Shown here piece after piece: positions 8,295 through 15,066 of a DNA stretch of 24,316 bases. The notes beneath the pieces were generated by a model. That model saw only the letters and a list, made by a program, of their open reading frames with translations, did not search any database and was not told the origin of the DNA. The stretch lies in contig CAMYNZ010000049.1 of the NCBI GenBank assembly GCA_947259865.1, forward strand, positions 1-24,316, given 5' to 3'. The DNA comes from an uncultured Desulfobacterales bacterium (GTDB taxonomy: Bacteria > Desulfobacterota > Desulfobacteria > Desulfobacterales > G020354645). Position numbers and translations under genes: made by a program. Each line of letters begins with the position of its first letter. The stretch's first letter is position 1.

Positions 8295-8671
8295 GAGATA
8301 ATTTTTTTCAAGTCATTTTAATTGAGAATATTAGAAGCTATCTCAAAAATTCAGATTACGTCCAAGGACCCCGCCATTATACGGCGGGATTTCACATCTT
8401 GATTTTTTGACTTAAGGCGTTCAACAAAGCGTTGTTTTAGGTTCGCCGGTTTGTCCCGCTTATAGCGGGATTGAGCCCGCTCAATACGGAATGCTATCTT
8501 TTTTTTACTTTTCAACCGGCAAACGGGCTAACGGGCCAACGGGCCCAACCCTCCATCATGTGAGCATTTTAAGGAGGTCAGCAACACACTAATTGGGCGT
8601 TAGCCCTCCGGAGGCGGATAAAATGTATTTTTGAGTTGGCTTCGATGTTGTATAATCACAGGAGGTCAAAG
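8295..8671. repeat. Repeat-rich intergenic region with hairpins and an 8-bp tandem repeat
   Basis: No gene is visible. There is a CCCGCC/GGCGGG hairpin at 8370-8388, a CCCGCT/AGCGGG hairpin at 8455-8469 and a TTGAG/CTCAA hairpin at 8471-8484. Three tandem copies of AACGGGCY lie at 8522-8545. A TATAAT at 8651-8656 stands close to the next gene's ribosome binding site, but I see no -35 box at proper distance. Confidence 0.6.
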
Positions 8672-8935
8672 ATGAGTGATCAATGGGAGAAAGCGTTGTC
8701 CTGTGCGGAAAAATGTACAATCTGTGCAGTCGAATTAGAAAAGAGGGATCAGAGAATCCTGTCCGTTTATACGCATGCCCCGATATGCATGAACTGTAAA
8801 CAAGCCGAGGAAAAAAAGCCGGATTATGCCGATGTCTCAAAGGGTATGATCGGCCAGTGCATCGAGGATACCGGCAGGCCTTATGGAGACCCCGGTGGAT
8901 ATTGCTTTCATCATTTCTGCCCTTACAAGTGCTGA
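8672..8935 (+). CDS. Cysteine-rich small protein, unknown function
   Basis: 87 aa with nine cysteines (11, 15, 18, 39, 42, 63, 78, 83, 87). C15-x2-C18 and C39-x2-C42 could form a zinc ribbon or bind another metal. The C-terminal C78-x4-C83-x3-C87 motif is separate. There is no signal peptide or membrane segment. ATG 8672 has GGAGGT 5-6 nt upstream, while the in-frame ATG at 8636 has no ribosome binding site and would start before the TATAAT. I do not recognise the family. It is isolated between repeat-rich stretches, so it may be a recently arrived or rapidly evolving gene. Confidence 0.6.
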   Translation: MSDQWEKALSCAEKCTICAVELEKRDQRILSVYTHAPICMNCKQAEEKKPDYADVSKGMIGQCIEDTGRPYGDPGGYCFHHFCPYKC

Positions 8936-9124
8936 TGGTTGTTTGGCAATATTGCCGGATCGCTTGAAAAACAAAGGGCGATGAAAACAGTTTGGAGCGC
9001 GCAAAGCCCGCTGATTAAAGGCCAATTATTTTTGGATCATCTCCCGATTAGTTGTAGCGAATTAAGGCAAGTCAAGTGCATAATCTTCAAGTCGGTAAGT
9101 GTGGTCATAGAGGGTTCAAGGGGT
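8936..9124. other. Intergenic, no feature recognised
   Basis: Between the cysteine-rich gene and the inverted repeat no conserved gene or RNA is recognised. An open frame continues after the TGA at 8933-8935, but its translation has no family-like pattern. Confidence 0.5.
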
Positions 9125-9160
9125 CAAGCCCGCCACAGAGACGGCGGGTAAAGATTCAAG
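9125..9160 (+). repeat. Left arm of 36-bp inverted repeat around the S23 gene
   Basis: The arm pairs with 9531-9566 on the other side of the four-helix-bundle gene, 35 of 36 positions complementary. The arm is itself a hairpin: CCCGCC (9129-9134) pairs with GGCGGG (9143-9148). Confidence 0.9.
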
Positions 9161-9172
9161 GGTACGAGTGAA

Positions 9173-9585
9173 ATGCTAAAGAATTACGGAGAGTTGAATA
9201 TCTGCCAAAAGTCATACGAACTCTGTGTAAAGATATACAAAATAACAGAAATATTCCCAAAGGAAGAAAGATACGGTCTAACTTCACAGATAAGAAGATC
9301 TGTAGTGTCAATTCCTTCTTATATTGAAGAAGAATATGGAAGAATGACAACCTTTGATTACAATAGGATGCTTTACATTTCTTATGGTTCGGTTTGTGAA
9401 CTGGAAACCCAGATATTATTAGCCGGGGATTTAGGCTTCATTGAAAAGGTGAATTGGGCACTATAAAAAAGGGCATAGCAGAAATCGAAAGAATGCTAAA
9501 AACGTTGATAAAATCTATAGAAAACAAACACTTGAATCTTTATCCGCCGTCTCTGTGGCGGGCTTGGATCCTCTTCTCCAACTAA
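9173..9585 (+). pseudogene. Four-helix-bundle (S23/IVP family) protein gene, frameshifted
   Basis: The first frame (9173-9466, 97 aa) matches the S23-type four-helix-bundle family closely: YGELNICQKSYEL, FPKEERYGL, SQIRRSVVSIPS, then the E-rich EEEYGR, then GSVCELETQILLAGDLGF. It ends at TAA 9464-9466 within an A-rich run. The family's last helix continues in another frame from about 9466 (KKGIAEIERMLKTLIKSIENK), open until TAA at 9583. A one-base loss, or a sequencing error, between 9455 and 9475 explains the break. Proteins of this family were first seen in intervening sequences of 23S rRNA genes and are common as scattered single genes; their role is unclear. The gene lies inside a 36-bp inverted repeat, so it may be the cargo of a small mobile unit. 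Confidence 0.8.
9531..9566 (-). repeat. Right arm of 36-bp inverted repeat around the S23 gene
   Basis: The reverse complement of this arm equals 9125-9160 except for one base (GGATA against GGGTA). It lies just after the last helix codons of the four-helix-bundle gene, so the two arms enclose the gene closely. Confidence 0.9.
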
Positions 9586-9622
9586 ATTTGAGAAGAACTT
9601 TGCGTAATACTGTAAATTGAAC

Positions 9623-9650
9623 GGGAACCTTTAGTGATTACGATTGTCTA
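9623..9650 (+). promoter_or_regulatory. ECF-type promoter before the sigma factor gene
   Basis: GGGAACCTTT at 9623-9632 and TTGTCTA at 9644-9650 are separated by 11 nt. This fits the GGAAC...GTC promoter class recognised by RpoE-like ECF sigma factors. The first codon is only 6 nt after the -10 box, so the transcript may be leaderless or start very near the ATG. An almost identical promoter lies at 11276-11303. Confidence 0.75.
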
Positions 9651-9655
9651 TATAG

Positions 9656-10261
9656 ATGAATACGGGAAAGTCACATCCAAACCGATTGGATAAGGCAGAT
9701 AACGATTTGATTGGCGCTTTTCAGGCCGGTGACAATTCTGCATTCGATGACCTGGTCCGAAAGCACCAAGACAGAATTTTTAATTTATGTTACTGGTTGT
9801 TGGGAGATTACCCGGAGGCCAATGATTGTGCCCAGGATACCTTTATCAAAATCTTTCAAAATCTGGCAAATTTTAGATTCGAATCCACCTTTTTAACCTG
9901 GGCCCATCGGATTGCCGTGAACACCTGCAAAAACCGGCTTAAATCTTTTCACTATCGATTCAGCCGCAAACTGGTCCGGCTGGACAATCCGGGCGGATCC
10001 CCCGGTTCGGTTGATGCTATAGCAGACGAAACCGGCTCACCGGAGATGGTCCACGAAAAAAAAGAGCGCCGGACGCTTATCCACCAGGCCATAAACACGT
10101 TGGCGGCCGAAAAAAAGACGGTCGTTGTGCTGCGTGACATCCAGGGGCTTTCCTACGAAGAGATCGTCAAAATTACGGGTCTCAATCCGGGTACGCTTAA
10201 ATCCAAACTGGCGCGGGCAAGACAGGAATTAAAGTCTAAACTCAGCGGAGACATGTTTTAA
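9656..10261 (+). CDS. ECF sigma factor, RpoE-like
   Basis: 201 aa. It should direct RNA polymerase to a stress-type promoter set once released from its anti-sigma factor. Region 2 spans about residues 29-97, with the DCAQDTFIKIFQNL and TWAHRIAVNTCKNRLK stretches typical of ECF sigma2. A Gly/Pro-rich linker follows (98-140). Region 4 (about 141-195) holds a helix-turn-helix ending GTLKSKLARARQELK. No ribosome binding site is evident before ATG 9656. The ECF-like promoter directly upstream suggests autoregulation. The stop codon abuts the start of the anti-sigma gene. Confidence 0.95.
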   Translation: MNTGKSHPNRLDKADNDLIGAFQAGDNSAFDDLVRKHQDRIFNLCYWLLGDYPEANDCAQDTFIKIFQNLANFRFESTFLTWAHRIAVNTCKNRLKSFHYRFSRKLVRLDNPGGSPGSVDAIADETGSPEMVHEKKERRTLIHQAINTLAAEKKTVVVLRDIQGLSYEEIVKITGLNPGTLKSKLARARQELKSKLSGDMF

Positions 10262-11260
10262 ATGGAATGTTTGAGGGCTAGAGAATTACTTTCTGATTAT
10301 CTGGACGGTATTCTGGATACCCAGTCGGCCGCACCGCTCGAGACGCATCTTGCAGGCTGTACACGCTGCCGCCGGCAGCTCGATGCCCTCAAGGCGCTGG
10401 TCAGTGAACTAAACCGTCTGGAACCTGTAAAACCGCCCCCCAATTTTATTGATCAGATTCATGACCGCCTGGAACCCCGCTCCCGGCGCGACACTATTGT
10501 TAAGAAGCTGTTCTTTCCGCTGCGAATCAAGCTTCCCCTGGAGCTGGCTGCTGCAGCGGCGATGGTGGTCCTCATTATCGTCGTCATCGGTATTGAACAC
10601 AAAGAATTGTCCACCCAGAAACCCTCCCGAATATCGACTATGCGATCGGCGGTAGAAAAGAAACAGGATTCAAACCGGTTGCCCCGCAAACTGGATAAGG
10701 TTGAAACAACGTCAATTTCAAAACAAATCACGGCTTACAGCAAAGAAACTGAAATTCAAGCCATTGTGCTGGCATTGGTCGTAAAACCCGTCAAATCCAT
10801 GCGGGCACGCGCGACTTCGGTATTCCAGCAGGCCCCGTCAGAGCCTTCACCCGGAAAGGCTGCGGGTGTTGCCGATGAGCAAAGCCCTTCCGTGAGCCAT
10901 TTTTCAGAACCCCAACCCGCGTCTGAAGCGCCCGCCCAAGATGCAGTCAAAAGCGTCGCCCCGGAGGCACCGTTGTCCAGAGACAACCGGCAACTGGAAG
11001 AAAAAAGCCGGTTAAATTTGGAGCAAACCCGCCATCGCGTGGAAAAGCTGGTCCAGGGGCTGGCGGGCACTGTCCTGTCCGGAAGAGATGATCAACCGGC
11101 ACCTGACCGGCGGTTCATGACCGTCAGCGTACCGGCCGGCCGTTATAATGAATTTGTCGAACGGTTGAGACCCATTGCCCCCTTTCAAACCCCCCCGCCT
11201 GCTGCACCCGAAGGGCAGACCCCGATCCGTGTTGAAATACGCTTTATATTTTCCGATTAG
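10262..11260 (+). CDS. Zinc-finger anti-sigma factor, membrane-anchored
   Basis: 332 aa. The N-terminal zinc-finger anti-sigma domain contains C3, H29, C33 and C36 (H-x3-C-x2-C), which in this family binds zinc and sequesters the ECF sigma in the cytoplasm. One membrane segment lies at about 91-112. The region after it is low-complexity, rich in Ala, Pro and Ser (about 120-245). The last 80 residues form a separate folded-looking domain, starting near RHRVEKLV and ending in beta-rich RVEIRFIFSD. This layout recalls zf-HC2 plus DUF2275-type proteins of Deltaproteobacteria, but I cannot confirm the C-terminal family. The ATG follows the sigma stop codon with no gap, so the pair is translationally coupled. 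Confidence 0.9.
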   Translation: MECLRARELLSDYLDGILDTQSAAPLETHLAGCTRCRRQLDALKALVSELNRLEPVKPPPNFIDQIHDRLEPRSRRDTIVKKLFFPLRIKLPLELAAAAAMVVLIIVVIGIEHKELSTQKPSRISTMRSAVEKKQDSNRLPRKLDKVETTSISKQITAYSKETEIQAIVLALVVKPVKSMRARATSVFQQAPSEPSPGKAAGVADEQSPSVSHFSEPQPASEAPAQDAVKSVAPEAPLSRDNRQLEEKSRLNLEQTRHRVEKLVQGLAGTVLSGRDDQPAPDRRFMTVSVPAGRYNEFVERLRPIAPFQTPPPAAPEGQTPIRVEIRFIFSD

Positions 11261-11275
11261 TTTTTAAAAAATTTT

Positions 11276-11303
11276 GGGAACTTTTTGCCCCCCGCCTTGT
11301 CTA
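11276..11303 (+). promoter_or_regulatory. ECF-type promoter before the VIT-vWA gene
   Basis: GGGAACTTTT at 11276-11285 and TTGTCTA at 11297-11303 are separated by 11 nt, the same geometry and nearly the same bases as the promoter of the sigma factor gene at 9623-9650. It gives a leader of about 35 nt before ATG 11344. This marks the downstream gene as a direct target of the neighbouring ECF sigma (inference). Confidence 0.75.
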
Positions 11304-11343
11304 ATGCAATTAAAAGGCCGCAAAATGGCAAAGGAGGTTTCCC

Positions 11344-13716
11344 ATGAGACTAAGGTATAAGGTTCTGATATTTTTAATCATCGGTATTCAACTGTTGCTT
11401 GCCGGCGCCGCTTGGGCCCAATCCGAAGTAAATTCGGATCAAACCCTATCCCCTTACTTTTTGGTCAAGAGCGATGATCCGGAGCTCGATCAACTGCCCC
11501 TGAAGTCAACATCGGCTACCGTGAACATTTCCGGGGTTATCGCCGATGTGACCATCATACAGACATACAAAAACGAGGGGCACAGACCGCTGGAGGCCCT
11601 CTACGTATTTCCGGCATCCACCCGGGCTGCGGTTTACGGAATGAAAATGACCATCGGCGAGCGCACCATCACGGCCAAAATCAGCCGGCGTGATGCAGCC
11701 CGCCAGATATACGAGAAGGCCAAACAAGCGGGAAAGACGGCTTCATTATTGGAACAGCAGCGACCGAATGTTTTTCAAATGAATGTCGCCAACATTTTAG
11801 CCCGGGATGTTATCCGGGTGGAACTCAAATATACCGAACTGCTCATACCGACTGACAAGGTGTATGAGTTTGTTTATCCGACGGTGGTCGGTCCGCGTTA
11901 TTCAGAAACACCGGCGGTGCAGGCCCCCCGATCTGAAAAATGGCTCGAAAATCCCTATCTGCACCAGGGACAGCCCCCCCCCTATACATTCGATATTTCG
12001 GTAAACCTGGCTGCCGGTCTTCCAATACAAAAAGTGACCTGTCCCTCCCACCGGGTGAATCTGCAGTATTTAAGCCCGGACACAGCATCCCTGAACCTTC
12101 ATTCTTCCGAGGGCAACGGCGGCAATCGCGATTTTATTTTAAAATACCGGCTGGCCGGCGGGAAAATAGAGACCGGCCTGCTGCTGTCGGATGGTCCGGA
12201 TGAAAAATTCTTTCTGTTGATGATGCAACCCCCAAAGCGAGTTTTGGAATCCCAGATTCCGCCTCGCGAATATATTTTTATTGTGGATGTCTCCGGTTCA
12301 ATGCACGGATTCCCGCTGAATATTTCCAAAAACCTTCTCAAAGATCTCATCGGCAATCTTCGCCCCAGCGACCGGTTCAATGTACTGCTGTTTGCCGCCG
12401 GCTCATCGGTGCTGGCTGAAAGATCCCTGGCAGCCACCCAAAACAACATTCAGCGTGCCATCCGGGTGATCGAGCGCCAGCGCGGCGGTGGCGGTACCCG
12501 GTTATTACCGGCTCTGAATCGAGCCCTGTCCCTGCCGAAAACCGAAGGGTATTCGCGTACCATTGTCATTGCCACCGACGGTTATGTGTCGGTTGAAGAA
12601 CAGGTGTTTGACGTGATGCGCAACCGCCTCGGGGATGCCAATATGTTTGCCTTCGGCATCGGTACCAGTGTCAATCGTCATCTTATAGAAGGAATGGCCC
12701 GGGTAGGTATGGGAGAGCCTTTTGTAATTATCCGGCCCAATGAAGCCGCGGCCAAAGCTGCCCAGTTTAGAAAACTGATTCAATCCCCGGTATTGACGGC
12801 AATCAATATAGATTTCGGGGAATTTGATGTATTTGATGTCGAACCCCGTAGTATACCGGATGTACTGGCTGATCGGCCGGTCATCATTTTTGGTAAATAT
12901 CGCGGACACCCGGTGGGCACTATAGAAATTCGGGGAATCAGCGGAGATCATAATTTTGTAAGAAAAATCAACCCCGCTGAAGCGGGATCCAGTCAAGCCA
13001 ATGGGGCACTTCCCTATCTTTGGGCCAGACATCGCATCAGCCTGCTTTCGGATTACAATCGTTTAAGGCCCAATGATGATCGGATCCAGGAAGTGACCCG
13101 CCTGGGACTGCATTATAATCTGTTAACCGCTTACACCTCTTTTGTCGCGGTGGATTCGCAGGTGCGCCTGATAGATGGTCAGGCGACCACGGTCAAACAA
13201 CCACTGCCGCTGCCCCAGGGGGTTTCAGACTATGCGGTTGGCAACCAATCACTTGCCCGGAAAAGTATTTCCCGGGTTATGACGGCACCGTCTGTCGTCC
13301 AGCGGGAACCCCGCGCAAAGGCTTCCGTTTCTGGCAGCGGCAAAGTCGAGCATTACGCTGCCCAGGATTCGGTTGCCGAAAAGGAAGTAAAACCATCCCG
13401 GTTATCCCTGAAAAAGATCATTGTCGGCAGGGGTCTGTCAAAATGGTCCGTTAAGCGACAGCTTGAAAAACAGCTGCTAAAGATAAACGCTTGTTACGGT
13501 GCTTTGGTTAAAAACCAACCCGCATTCAACGGCAGTGTCGAGATTGAAATGATTATCGATTCTTCCGGCAGGCTGGAAACTTTAAAACGGGCGGACCCGG
13601 GCCAGAAAGACCGGAATTTGGAAAAATGCATCCGGCAACATCTCAAAAAGGTGCAATTTGCAAAACCGAAAGGGGCCAAGAAGGTCACTATTATGGTTAC
13701 ATTAGTCCTGAAATAA
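11344..13716 (+). CDS. Exported VIT-vWA protein with AgmX/PglI-type C-terminus
   Basis: 790 aa. A signal peptide (cleavage near AWA|QS, residues 24-26) sends it across the inner membrane. A VIT domain spans about 35-165. A von Willebrand A domain spans about 308-485 with the metal-site motif DVSGS at 315-319, so it should bind a divalent ion and a partner protein. A Pro/Ala/Ser-rich linker follows (about 620-690). The last 100 residues resemble the AgmX/PglI or TonB-type C-terminal domain, with two cysteines (717 and 762) placed to form a disulfide. There is no LPXTG sorting motif, unlike marine sortase-target VIT proteins. AAAGGAGG precedes the ATG. It has its own ECF-like promoter, and a strong terminator follows. 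Function is unknown; an envelope-stress effector or adhesion/scaffold role is likely. Confidence 0.9.
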   Translation: MRLRYKVLIFLIIGIQLLLAGAAWAQSEVNSDQTLSPYFLVKSDDPELDQLPLKSTSATVNISGVIADVTIIQTYKNEGHRPLEALYVFPASTRAAVYGMKMTIGERTITAKISRRDAARQIYEKAKQAGKTASLLEQQRPNVFQMNVANILARDVIRVELKYTELLIPTDKVYEFVYPTVVGPRYSETPAVQAPRSEKWLENPYLHQGQPPPYTFDISVNLAAGLPIQKVTCPSHRVNLQYLSPDTASLNLHSSEGNGGNRDFILKYRLAGGKIETGLLLSDGPDEKFFLLMMQPPKRVLESQIPPREYIFIVDVSGSMHGFPLNISKNLLKDLIGNLRPSDRFNVLLFAAGSSVLAERSLAATQNNIQRAIRVIERQRGGGGTRLLPALNRALSLPKTEGYSRTIVIATDGYVSVEEQVFDVMRNRLGDANMFAFGIGTSVNRHLIEGMARVGMGEPFVIIRPNEAAAKAAQFRKLIQSPVLTAINIDFGEFDVFDVEPRSIPDVLADRPVIIFGKYRGHPVGTIEIRGISGDHNFVRKINPAEAGSSQANGALPYLWARHRISLLSDYNRLRPNDDRIQEVTRLGLHYNLLTAYTSFVAVDSQVRLIDGQATTVKQPLPLPQGVSDYAVGNQSLARKSISRVMTAPSVVQREPRAKASVSGSGKVEHYAAQDSVAEKEVKPSRLSLKKIIVGRGLSKWSVKRQLEKQLLKINACYGALVKNQPAFNGSVEIEMIIDSSGRLETLKRADPGQKDRNLEKCIRQHLKKVQFAKPKGAKKVTIMVTLVLK

Positions 13717-13741
13717 TTAGGTCGTCAAAAACAGCAGAAAA

Positions 13742-13776
13742 AAATAGGCAGAGCGGCCAGCTCTGCCTATTTTCTT
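13742..13776 (+). terminator. Rho-independent terminator after the VIT-vWA gene
   Basis: A perfect 13-bp stem (13742-13754 with 13760-13772), a 5-nt GGCCA loop and a T-rich tail. The upstream flank is A-rich, so it could work in both directions. Confidence 0.9.
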
Positions 13777-13875
13777 TAATGTTATTTATAATAATGGTTT
13801 TTCGCCTGACCCCAGGTACCTTCCGGGATCACACTTGCTCAATTTGAGATAAAAGCTTACTCTGCTTTACTTAAC

Positions 13876-14140
13876 TGAGGGGTCGGGGAGTTTTTTAACG
13901 AGGTAGCTGCATGAATCATCAGCGACTGCATCGTGCAAACTCATGCATAAGGGGTCGTAGCGAAAGAACAGCGATCATACATAAAAAATTTGTCCAACAG
14001 CGTGCCCCCAAGACCCCCTCTTGGTTACAGCCTGTTCTTTCGCAACGCTCCCTAATGCCTTCAGACAGTGCACGATTTCGCTGCTGATAATTCATTCCGC
14101 TATTATCAGAGGTTGGCAAGAAAAATTCCCCGACCCTTGA
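13876..14140. repeat. MITE-like intergenic element, copy B
   Basis: 265 bp, a diverged copy of 5007-5287 in the same orientation. The terminal inverted repeats agree at 17 of 20 positions (left TGAGGGGTCGGGGAGTTTTT). TTAAC lies directly before it (13871-13875) and again at 14142-14146, a likely target duplication. Internal palindromes are better kept than in copy A: TGCATGA/TCATGCA (13908-13914, 13941-13947), a 12-bp GCGAAAGAACAG pair (13960-13971, 14032-14043), CCAAGA/TCTTGG (14008-14024) and CTGATAAT/ATTATCAG (14084-14091, 14102-14109). It encodes no credible protein. Confidence 0.85.
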
Positions 14141-14242
14141 ATTAACTACAACTAATCCAGACCTGATCGAAATCAACTTCCCACACAAGCATGTATGGGG
14201 AAGCTCGGGTCAAGGGCTTTATTATGCGATACGCGGACAGTA

Positions 14243-14689
14243 TTAGAATTGGGGCAACACCGTGGCAATATCTTTGTGGTTGTTTTTGGGAACGTTCAGG
14301 GGTTGCGTTGTAGTGACAGCAGTGTGTTTTATTATAAAATTTTGTATCGATGCAGCCTGTTCAAGGTTTAAACGAACAAATTCGACACTGCACCGCCGCA
14401 TCTTGATCGAACTGAAAGAAATATTGTTTTCGATTTCAATATCAGAAACGGTTATGAAAGGCACCTTATCCAGAAAGAAGCTCTGGCTGGCCACCAGGAT
14501 GACGAGTTCGCTGGAATCGCCCGGTGGTTCCTGGCTCTCAATATACCGAAATGAAAGCCCACCCATGCCGATATCGATCATTTGCCCGAGAATATTCGAC
14601 TGTGGCTTGAGGGCAACGATTGCGCCTTCCGTGGCTGAATAGCGCTCGTATTTCCGTGGCCGTATAGTGCCTAAGTCGCTTGATTTCAT
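14243..14689 (-). CDS. PilZ-domain protein (candidate c-di-GMP receptor)
   Basis: 148 aa. PilZ domains bind cyclic di-GMP through an RxxxR motif and a D/NxSxxG motif. Here RKYER lies near the N-terminus (about residues 11-15) and DIGMGGLSF follows about 30 residues later, with Gly in place of the usual Ser. It is a stand-alone domain without an output module, so it probably acts by binding another protein in the cytoplasm. ATG 14689 is chosen because AAGGAG lies 8-9 nt upstream; a longer frame reaching 14773 runs into the leader sequence. It is a single-gene unit with its own promoter and a long structured leader. Confidence 0.85.
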   Translation of the reverse strand: MKSSDLGTIRPRKYERYSATEGAIVALKPQSNILGQMIDIGMGGLSFRYIESQEPPGDSSELVILVASQSFFLDKVPFITVSDIEIENNISFSSIKMRRCSVEFVRLNLEQAASIQNFIIKHTAVTTTQPLNVPKNNHKDIATVLPQF

Positions 14690-14840
14690 GAGAAATACTC
14701 CTTGAAATTGTCCTGCCGGGGGACCCCTTTGGGCAACTGCCGGCTGCAAATAGTGAGGATCGTTGGTTGCCAATTTGATCGCCGGTCACCCAGGAGGTCC
14801 CGCTATCCCGTGGGCGACTCTCCGACCGACATTGGCAGTA
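14690..14840 (-). promoter_or_regulatory. Structured 5' leader of the PilZ gene (candidate riboswitch or leader RNA)
   Basis: If transcription starts near 14835, the leader is about 145 nt. A 7-bp helix joins the extreme 5' end TGCCAAT (14837-14831) to ATTGGCA (14774-14768). Inside it, GGTC/GACC and GGAG/CTCC can pair, and CCCA can pair with TGGG across them, giving a possible pseudoknot. A second hairpin with a GCCGG/CCGGC stem lies nearer the gene, just before the ribosome binding site. I could not match it to the c-di-GMP-I consensus or any other class I know. Confidence 0.45.
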
Positions 14841-14869
14841 ATTTTATACCATATTATATTGTGGGTCAA
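14841..14869 (-). promoter_or_regulatory. Predicted sigma70 promoter of the PilZ gene
   Basis: On the minus strand TTGACC (14869-14864), a 17-nt spacer and TAAAAT (14846-14841), each 5 of 6 to consensus. Transcription would start at or just before the TGCCAAT arm of the leader helix. Confidence 0.6.
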
Positions 14870-14980
14870 GAAAATTATTACACCATATATTGTTGTTTTG
14901 TCAGAAATGTGGACGAAATCGGGAACATATTTGCGTCATTCAACCCTGTTTTTTGTGACACCGGACCGTGGATATTTAAA

Positions 14981-15009
14981 TTGACTCTCAGCTTATGTTG
15001 AATTATGAG
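14981..15009 (+). promoter_or_regulatory. Predicted sigma70 promoter of the Sec-thioredoxin operon
   Basis: TTGACT (14981-14986), a 17-nt spacer and TATGAG (15004-15009). The -35 box is 5 of 6, the -10 box 4 of 6. It would leave a leader of about 50 nt before ATG 15067. Confidence 0.45.
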
Positions 15010-15066
15010 TATTTTTTAAATCCAGGAATGAATTTTGGTCGTCAGTGTGAGAAGGAGGTTTGTGTG

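Noticed and set aside
8631..8656. TTGAGT and TATAAT as a promoter for the cysteine-rich gene
   Set aside because: The spacer is only 14 nt and the -10 box sits just before the ribosome binding site.
8933..8935. TGA ending the cysteine-rich gene as a possible Sec codon (the frame stays open to 9151)
   Set aside because: The downstream translation shows no family-like pattern, and the TGA follows a complete cysteine motif. No hairpin of SECIS type was seen close behind it.
13919..14188. 89-aa minus-strand open frame
   Set aside because: It lies within the MITE-like element and is not preserved in the other copy.
14288..14313. GGGAAC followed by TTGTAG as a third ECF-type promoter
   Set aside because: The -10 part lacks GTC, and the site lies inside the PilZ coding region in antisense direction.
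14690..14840. c-di-GMP-I riboswitch in the PilZ leader
   Set aside because: The GAAA tetraloop and the ACGCAAAGC core are missing, so only an unclassified structured leader is claimed.
14995..15066. Upstream ATG at 14995 as the start of the Sec-thioredoxin
   Set aside because: It overlaps the predicted promoter. ATG 15067 has a strong ribosome site and begins a normal signal peptide.
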